Source of the DNA: Mitsuaria chitosanitabida ATCC BAA-476 = NBRC 102408
GTDB lineage: Bacteria > Pseudomonadota > Gammaproteobacteria > Burkholderiales > Burkholderiaceae_C
Direction of reading: 5' to 3'
DNA: 64,000 nt
Assembly (NCBI RefSeq): GCF_001598255.1
Contig: NZ_BCYP01000033.1
Coordinates: 202,067 to 266,066, forward strand
The position numbers and the translations under genes were made by a program. Numbering within the stretch: position 1 is the stretch's first letter; every line of letters begins with the position of its first letter. The notes under the pieces were generated by a model. That model did no database searches and was not told where the DNA came from. It was given only the letters and a program-made list of their open reading frames with translations. Shown one piece after another: positions 58,286 through 64,000 of this stretch.

Positions 58286-61200
58286 ATGAGTTCGTCCACC
58301 TCCACCCCGTCCGTGCCCGCGTCCGCCGCACCGACCGGCAAGCGCCCCTCCGCCACCAAGATCTCGGCCCAGCTGTCCAAGGTCCGCGAGATCCGCGTCC
58401 TGGATACCGATCTGGTCCTCACGATGGACACCGGCGAGACCGCCGTGGTGCCCGACGGCGCGATCCGCTCGATGACCGATCCGGCCTTCGTCCTGCAGTT
58501 CGACGACAGCGAGGTCGCCGGCAGCGCCCTGCTCCGCCAGGCCGGCCGCATGGAGATCGGCGACCTGTCGTCGGTGGCGGTCAGCACGCCCGCCCGCCAG
58601 GACGATCCGCTGTGGTTGAAGGGCTCGACCGCCCGAGCCGGTGTCGCCGACTCGGCGACGGGCGCTGAATCGGCGGCGCCGACCGGCGCGCACGCCGCGG
58701 CCGCGCCGGCCACCAAGTCCTGGGCCGAGCAATGGACGCCCTGGGCCTCGCTGGCGGGCGCATTCGGTGGTGTCGCGATCGCCGCCGCCGGCAAGGGCTC
58801 GGGCGGCAGCGCGGCCTCGGTCTCGCCGGCGTCGTCCAGCGGGACGACGACCCCGACGCCCGCGCCAGCCCCCGCACCGGCCCCGGCCCCGGCGACGGAG
58901 CCGCCGGCGGCCTTCACCCTGTTCGGCTCGATCACCGGCGGGCCGGTGGTGACGGGCAACGACCTGCGCGTGGAAGTGCGCGACGACGCCGGCCGGCTGC
59001 TCGGCTCGGGCCTGGTGGACGGCAACGGCCGCTACCAGATCACCGGGATGCCGGGCGCCTACCGTGGCGCCCTGCTGGTCTCCGTCAACAGCGACGGCAC
59101 GGCGCCCGACTACCGCGACGAGGCCACCGGCGCGCCGGTCAACCTCGGCACCCAGTGGCGCGCCGTCGTCTCGCGCGACAGCGAGACCCTGCTCAAGGCG
59201 AACATCACCCCGCTCACCGAGCTCGTCGTGCAAGGCCTGAACCTGGCCGACGGCAAGTTGCCGGCTCCCGCCGCGCTGACCAGCGCCAACGTCGCGCTCG
59301 CCAAGCTGCTCGGGCTGGGCGACACGGACCTGACCCAGCTGACTCCTCAGGCCACCATCGACGCCAACGGAGGCAAGACCTCGGCCAACGACTACGGTCG
59401 TGTGCTGGCGCTGCTGTCAGGCCTGGACACCGTCGCGGGCTCGCCCGGCGACAGTGGCGCGCTGGCCCTGCTGGCGCCCTTCATCGACCGGTCGGGGAGC
59501 GCTCCGACCTGGAAAGCGACGGCGGACGACGGCGCGGTGCTCGCGGATCGGCTGACGCAAGCCTTCAACGCCTTGTCCGCCAACGACCGCTCGGCCACCA
59601 CGCTCGCCTTCATGAACAAGGCCTTCGGGCTTGCCCCGAGCGCCGCACCTCGCCTGACCGACGTCAGCCTCAGCGCGGTCGACGCGCAGGGCGCGGCGAA
59701 GCAGGACGCGCTGGGGGCCGGCGACAAGGTCCGTGTCGTGCTGGCCGCCGACGCGCGCCTGTGCGTGGTGGGAGACACCACGCTCGACCTGCAGCTCGGC
59801 GAGCGCAGCGTGCTGGCCCGCTTCGTCGGCACGACGTCCGACGGCGCGCTGGTCTTCGAGTACGCGGTGGCGAAGGAAGACTTCGCGGCGCCTGGCGAGA
59901 TCCGGGTGACGGGCATCAAGTCGACGAACGGTGGCGGATTCGCCACCGCGGCCGGCACCGCGGCATCGCAGGACCTGCCGACGTCGGAAGGGAGCGCCGG
60001 CATCACCATCGGCGTCCCCATTGGCGCCGCTGACTGGTCGCTGGTCGGCGCGGACGACACCGGCCGCGACGCGGCGGATCGCGTCACGCAAAAGACGACC
60101 CTGCGGCTGGAGGTCACCGGCCAGGCGGGGCGCACCGTCCACCTGTTCGAGGACCTGAATGGCAACGGCGTGGTCGACCTCGGGGAGGAGATCGGCTCGA
60201 CGGTGATCCGCAACGGCAGGACCACCGGCGTGATCTCGGTCGCGCTGGATCCGGGCCGTCATGCCTTGGGCGTGTTCCAGTCCGACAGCGATGAACGCAC
60301 CGGCCCGACCTCTAGCCTCAAGGACCTGCTGGTCGACAACACGACCGACACGCCGCAAGTGCGACTCGCGGGCCTGCGGGCCACCGCGAGCGACGGCACG
60401 CCGCTGGCGCTGGAGAGCAGCCCGACGCTGCAGGTGAGCGCCGAGGTCGGCAGCGACGTCACGCTGTTCGTCGACGACAACGGCAACGGTCGCTACGACG
60501 CGTCCGACCGCGTGCTGGCGCGCTATCGCCAGACCGAGGCGCGGCAGACGGTGCAGACCGGACTGACCTTGAGCGACGGCAAGATCGCCATCGGCGCGGT
60601 CGCGACCGACGCGGCGGGCAACCAGGCCAGCGCGACCCCCGGCACGATCGCGATCGCCGCGCAGCCGGTCACCGCGCCCAAGCTCAGCCTGCTCGGCGAG
60701 GACGACACCGGCGACAGCGCCACCGACGGACTGACCCAGCGCACGGCCGTCCGGATCGTGGTCTCGGGTCAGGCCGATGCGCGCGTCGTGCTCTTCGACG
60801 ACCGGAACGGCAACGGCATCGAGGACGAGGGCGAGCGCCTGACCACCGTCCCCCCGCGCGCCGGCGAGACCAGCCAGACGGTGTCGGTCACGCTGGCCGA
60901 GGGCGCGCACCAACTGCTCGGCTACCAGATCGACGCCTACGGCCGCAAGGGCGAATCGTCCTCGGCCATGGCGCTCACGGTCGATGCCACCGCCCCGGTC
61001 GCGCCGGGCATCGAGCTCGTGTCCACGAGCGACACCGGCGTCAAGGGCGACGGCATCACCGCCGCGCGGGACATCCAGCTGCAGCTGCGAGGCGAGGCCG
61101 GATCGACCTACTGGCTGTACGAGGACGCGAACGGCAACGGCACGACGGAAGCCAGCGAACTGCGGGGCACCGGCGTCTTCGACGCCACCGGACTGGCGAC

Positions 61201-62884
61201 GCTCGACATCGCCGTCTCCCCGGGCTCGCCGAGGTTCATCGCGCTCTCGCGAGATACCGCGGGCAATCTCGGATCGTCCACGACCTTCGACCTGCGCGTG
61301 GTCGAGGGCCTCCCCCCCATCCTGGCACCCCAGGTGCTCCAGTTGGAAGCTCGCTCGATGAACGACTCCGATCCGGACGACAGCCTGCTGTCCAACGGTT
61401 CGCTCTATGGGGAACGTCTGACCGCGGCCCACCTGGGCATCGGCGACTTCGCCAGCCCCGCGGACGTGACCATCACCTTCGCGCAGATGGTGAACCTGGC
61501 GGTCTACCGGGACGGCCAGATCCTGGCGGACGCCGAGGCCTTCACCTTGCGGGAGCTGCTGGATGGTCACATCACGCTGCGCTACAACCAGTCCGCCGCG
61601 GCCCTGCAGGCGAGCGGCGCCTTCGCCGACGCCGAGTTCACGATCGCCCACCCGAGCGCCACCGCGGCGACGGAAACCCGCTATCTCAACCTCGCCGTCC
61701 AGCACACGCAGGGGGTGGTGATCTTCGGGGACGGCTCGGGCAACGGCGGCTCGACCACGCCGCTGTCGGGCGCGCCAGGCGGCTCGGGCGGCGCAGGTGG
61801 CGGCAGTGACGACCTGATCCTCGGCACCGCCCAGGCGGACCTGATCTTCGGGGACGGCTCGGGCGGCGGTGGCGGCGCCCGTGCGGGCGGAGGCACTGGC
61901 GCGGGGGGCAGCGCCGGAGCGGGGGACGACATCCTCCATGGTGGCGACGGGGACGACGTGATCTTCGGCGACGGCTTCGATGGCGACACCGGCCTCGCGG
62001 CCGGTGGCGCGGGCGGCTACGGCGGCGGCGGCGGTGGCGGCGGCAACACGTTCGGCGGCAATGGGTCGCCGGGAACGGGCGGTGTCGGGGCCGGTGCGGG
62101 CGGGCGCCCACTGGGCGACGGCCGCACGGTCACTGGCGACGCCACCAACCTGGGCGGCGTCAAGGCGGGCCTCTCGGGCATCTGGACCAGCGGCCGCGGC
62201 AGCGGCGGCGGGGGCGCGGGGGTCGGCAGCGGGTCGGACTACAGCGCTGAGTTCGAGGGCGCGGCCAACCCCTCGCTGAACCGCTTCGACAACACCGGTA
62301 CCGCGAAGACCGCCATCGACGCGGCCCGCGCCGCCGTGCTGGACGGGCCGGGCGACGCGAACGCCGAGAACCGCATGTTCACGCAACGCATGGGCGCGGG
62401 CGACGACTTCATCGATGGCGGCGCCGGCAACGACGTGATCATGGGCGGTCTGGGCGACGACACGATCATCGGCGGCACGGGCAACGACGTGCTGTATGGC
62501 CGAGGTGGCTCGGCGCGCCGGCCCGACGATCTGGACAACGACACCTTCGTCTGGCAACGCCACGATGCCGGCCCGTCGGGCGCGGTCGACGTCATCCGCG
62601 ACTTCGGCACCACCGAGGGTGATCGGGACCGTCTGCAGATCCTCAGCCTGCTGGAAGGGCGCACCGGCTCGGAGACCGATCTCTCGCCCTGGATCCGCAT
62701 CCTGGACCGGGTCCAGGCGCCGGCCGGCGCCGCCGGCTCGGACGTGGGGGCGATCGGCACGCTGATCACCATCGACATCGACGGTGCCGGCGCGGGCCGG
62801 GTCACGCAGCAGATCTTCCTCACCGGGGTCTCGCTGCCGACCACCGACGTCAACGCGCTGATCGCGCAAGGCATCGTGCTGTGA
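58286..62884 (+). CDS. Giant type I-secreted RTX adhesin with calcium-loop Ig-like repeats (adhesin 3)
   Basis: Protein of 1532 residues. The N-terminal domain (about 1-105, DTDLVLTMDTGETAVV) recalls BapA-type prefix domains. Next come a hydrophobic Gly/Ala segment (about 150-170), a PAPAPA linker and an all-beta domain ending in NITPLTELVVQGL. Ig-like repeats follow, each with a DxNGNGxxDxxE loop (DLNGNGVVDLGEE, DDNGNGRYDASDR, DRNGNGIEDEGER, DANGNGTTEASEL) resembling EF-hand Ca2+ loops. The C-terminus is Gly-rich with RTX nonapeptides (GGAGNDVIMGGLGDDTIIGG) and a T1SS target region. There is no Sec signal, so type I secretion is expected; the transporter lies outside the window. Confidence 0.9.
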   Translation: MSSSTSTPSVPASAAPTGKRPSATKISAQLSKVREIRVLDTDLVLTMDTGETAVVPDGAIRSMTDPAFVLQFDDSEVAGSALLRQAGRMEIGDLSSVAVSTPARQDDPLWLKGSTARAGVADSATGAESAAPTGAHAAAAPATKSWAEQWTPWASLAGAFGGVAIAAAGKGSGGSAASVSPASSSGTTTPTPAPAPAPAPAPATEPPAAFTLFGSITGGPVVTGNDLRVEVRDDAGRLLGSGLVDGNGRYQITGMPGAYRGALLVSVNSDGTAPDYRDEATGAPVNLGTQWRAVVSRDSETLLKANITPLTELVVQGLNLADGKLPAPAALTSANVALAKLLGLGDTDLTQLTPQATIDANGGKTSANDYGRVLALLSGLDTVAGSPGDSGALALLAPFIDRSGSAPTWKATADDGAVLADRLTQAFNALSANDRSATTLAFMNKAFGLAPSAAPRLTDVSLSAVDAQGAAKQDALGAGDKVRVVLAADARLCVVGDTTLDLQLGERSVLARFVGTTSDGALVFEYAVAKEDFAAPGEIRVTGIKSTNGGGFATAAGTAASQDLPTSEGSAGITIGVPIGAADWSLVGADDTGRDAADRVTQKTTLRLEVTGQAGRTVHLFEDLNGNGVVDLGEEIGSTVIRNGRTTGVISVALDPGRHALGVFQSDSDERTGPTSSLKDLLVDNTTDTPQVRLAGLRATASDGTPLALESSPTLQVSAEVGSDVTLFVDDNGNGRYDASDRVLARYRQTEARQTVQTGLTLSDGKIAIGAVATDAAGNQASATPGTIAIAAQPVTAPKLSLLGEDDTGDSATDGLTQRTAVRIVVSGQADARVVLFDDRNGNGIEDEGERLTTVPPRAGETSQTVSVTLAEGAHQLLGYQIDAYGRKGESSSAMALTVDATAPVAPGIELVSTSDTGVKGDGITAARDIQLQLRGEAGSTYWLYEDANGNGTTEASELRGTGVFDATGLATLDIAVSPGSPRFIALSRDTAGNLGSSTTFDLRVVEGLPPILAPQVLQLEARSMNDSDPDDSLLSNGSLYGERLTAAHLGIGDFASPADVTITFAQMVNLAVYRDGQILADAEAFTLRELLDGHITLRYNQSAAALQASGAFADAEFTIAHPSATAATETRYLNLAVQHTQGVVIFGDGSGNGGSTTPLSGAPGGSGGAGGGSDDLILGTAQADLIFGDGSGGGGGARAGGGTGAGGSAGAGDDILHGGDGDDVIFGDGFDGDTGLAAGGAGGYGGGGGGGGNTFGGNGSPGTGGVGAGAGGRPLGDGRTVTGDATNLGGVKAGLSGIWTSGRGSGGGGAGVGSGSDYSAEFEGAANPSLNRFDNTGTAKTAIDAARAAVLDGPGDANAENRMFTQRMGAGDDFIDGGAGNDVIMGGLGDDTIIGGTGNDVLYGRGGSARRPDDLDNDTFVWQRHDAGPSGAVDVIRDFGTTEGDRDRLQILSLLEGRTGSETDLSPWIRILDRVQAPAGAAGSDVGAIGTLITIDIDGAGAGRVTQQIFLTGVSLPTTDVNALIAQGIVL

Positions 62885-62891
62885 GGCCGCC

Positions 62892-63639
62892 ATGAAGACC
62901 TCCTCTTCCGCTCCCAACGTCTGGCCCGGCTACGTCGGCGCCACGGCGGCGCTCGCGATCACCCTGCTGCTGCTGATCGGGTTTCTCGGTGCCAACCTGT
63001 TCGTCCTGGGCGGGCACACGGGCGAAGTGATGGAGCGGGCCGCGGTGATCGCCGACGGCCTGCGTCCGCGGCAGGAGCCGTCGGCGGTGACGTCGTCGCT
63101 CACCGGTGGCGATCGCCGGATCGGCCTCGGCGGCCGGGGCGGCGCCCCTGGCGCATCGGTCCTCGAGGCCCAGCTTCGCGGGGCCACCGCCTCCGTTTCA
63201 GGCGCGGGGCCCGACGCCGATGCCGACCCCGACCCCGACCCCGGCGCTGGTGCTGGGGCTGACGCGGGCGCCGGCACGGGCCGCCGACCCGCGGCACGCA
63301 CGGGTGAGGCGTCGACACCGGCCTGGCGCATCGCGCTCAGCTTCGACAGCCAGGCTTATCAACTGGACGAGGCCACCCAATCGGCGTTGCGCGCCGCGGT
63401 GGCCGATCTGGGCGAGAGGCCGCTGACGGTCGATGCCACGACGGATGCGCGAACACCAGGCAGCGCTCGGGCGGCTTTCGTGCGGGTCATGGCTGTGCGC
63501 AACGCGTTGATGGCAGCCGGCATTGCGGGGGACCGCATCCGGCCGCGCGTCCTGCCCGCCGCCGCCGCCGCTCGGGACGTTCCCGGTCGCGTGGTCGTCG
63601 TCTCGCTCGCGTCCTTCGCCACCGACAAGGAGACTGACC

Positions 63640-63650
<11 letters not shown>
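62892..63650 (+). CDS. MotB/OmpA-like single-TM protein lacking the proton-binding Asp
   Basis: Protein of 252 residues. One TM near the N-terminus (WPGYVGATAALAITLLLLI, about 13-38) is followed by a Gly/Asp/Pro/Ala dipeptide linker (about 90-130). The C-terminal domain is OmpA/MotB-like in pattern: ALSFDSQAYQLDEATQSAL, then a VMAVRNALMAAGIAGDRIRP block. The similarity to OmpA is weak. At the position where the next gene has WPGYVDA, this one has WPGYVGA, so the TM Asp is replaced by Gly. It starts eight bases after the adhesin stop. Confidence 0.78.

Positions 63651-64000
<350 letters not shown>

Noticed and set aside
59417..62917. Very long minus-strand open frame (1166 codons) opposite adhesin 3
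   Set aside because: High GC with strong third-position bias leaves few stops on the opposite strand. The translation is low-complexity Arg/Val/Gly-rich, with no domain or ribosome site.

Overview
The window is very GC-rich and tightly packed. Its gene orders (minC-minD-minE; yebC-purD-acyltransferase-hemF-nadD-rsfS-rlmH-maf-rng; tolB-pal; metG-DUF3460-scpA) are typical of Burkholderiales (Betaproteobacteria). The protein style and the dispersed CCCTCTCCCGC hairpins suggest a Roseateles/Mitsuaria/Rubrivivax-like member of the Sphaerotilaceae. That placement is inference from recognised gene content; no 16S gene is present. No rRNA, tRNA, CRISPR array, insertion sequence or prophage was seen.

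Layout. 1-9940 (minus strand): a housekeeping run from yebC to rng, then tolB and the start of pal. 10044-12381: a HerA-like ATPase and a small membrane protein, followed by a hairpin/direct-repeat patch. 12671-14814: a LytS/LytTR two-component pair. 14833-23142: glnS flanked by two Ig-like-repeat surface proteins on the minus strand (1377 and 676 aa). 23484-32557: a seven-gene tripartite ABC efflux operon (HlyD adaptor, ATPase, TolC-type channel, two FtsX-type permeases) ending in a sigma-54 response regulator and its histidine kinase. A -24/-12 promoter precedes the first gene, so the operon probably carries its own activator. 32573-38285: small genes (DUF3297, DinB, DUF4242) and two unusual ATPase-fused regulators. 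38367-45596: SUI1, a DPP-IV-like peptidase, dusC, a YgjP-like metallopeptidase, an M3 peptidase and a ferredoxin. 45991-49746: an MCP and minCDE, with minC broken by one extra base in a G7 run. 50658-55037: an SBF-type transporter, metG, DUF3460 and scpA. 55152-56790: a NarL-type regulator and a MaoC-like hydratase.

56895-64000 (right edge, continuing beyond the window) is the most interesting region. A four-TM MotA/TolQ/ExbB-like protein with a long cytoplasmic tail is followed by a 1532-aa calcium-loop/RTX adhesin and then two MotB-like single-TM proteins. The two MotB-like proteins share a WPGYV motif. In the second it is followed by Asp, where MotB, ExbD and TolR carry the proton-binding residue; in the first it is followed by Gly. 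This looks like an ion-driven stator dedicated to a type I-secreted giant adhesin, comparable in concept to Salmonella SiiA/SiiB with SiiE but differently built. All five surface-system proteins in the window contain dipeptide-repeat linkers, most clearly encoded by hexanucleotide repeats.

Other signals worth a look: a roughly 90-bp element found twice with exactly conserved internal spacing (42344-42434 and 50172-50262), ten-base-phased GTCC repeats upstream of the sigma-54 promoter, an 8-bp tandem repeat ahead of the YgjP-like gene, a ferredoxin whose C-terminus is encoded by a REP-like hairpin, and an RsfS with a histone-H1-like tail.
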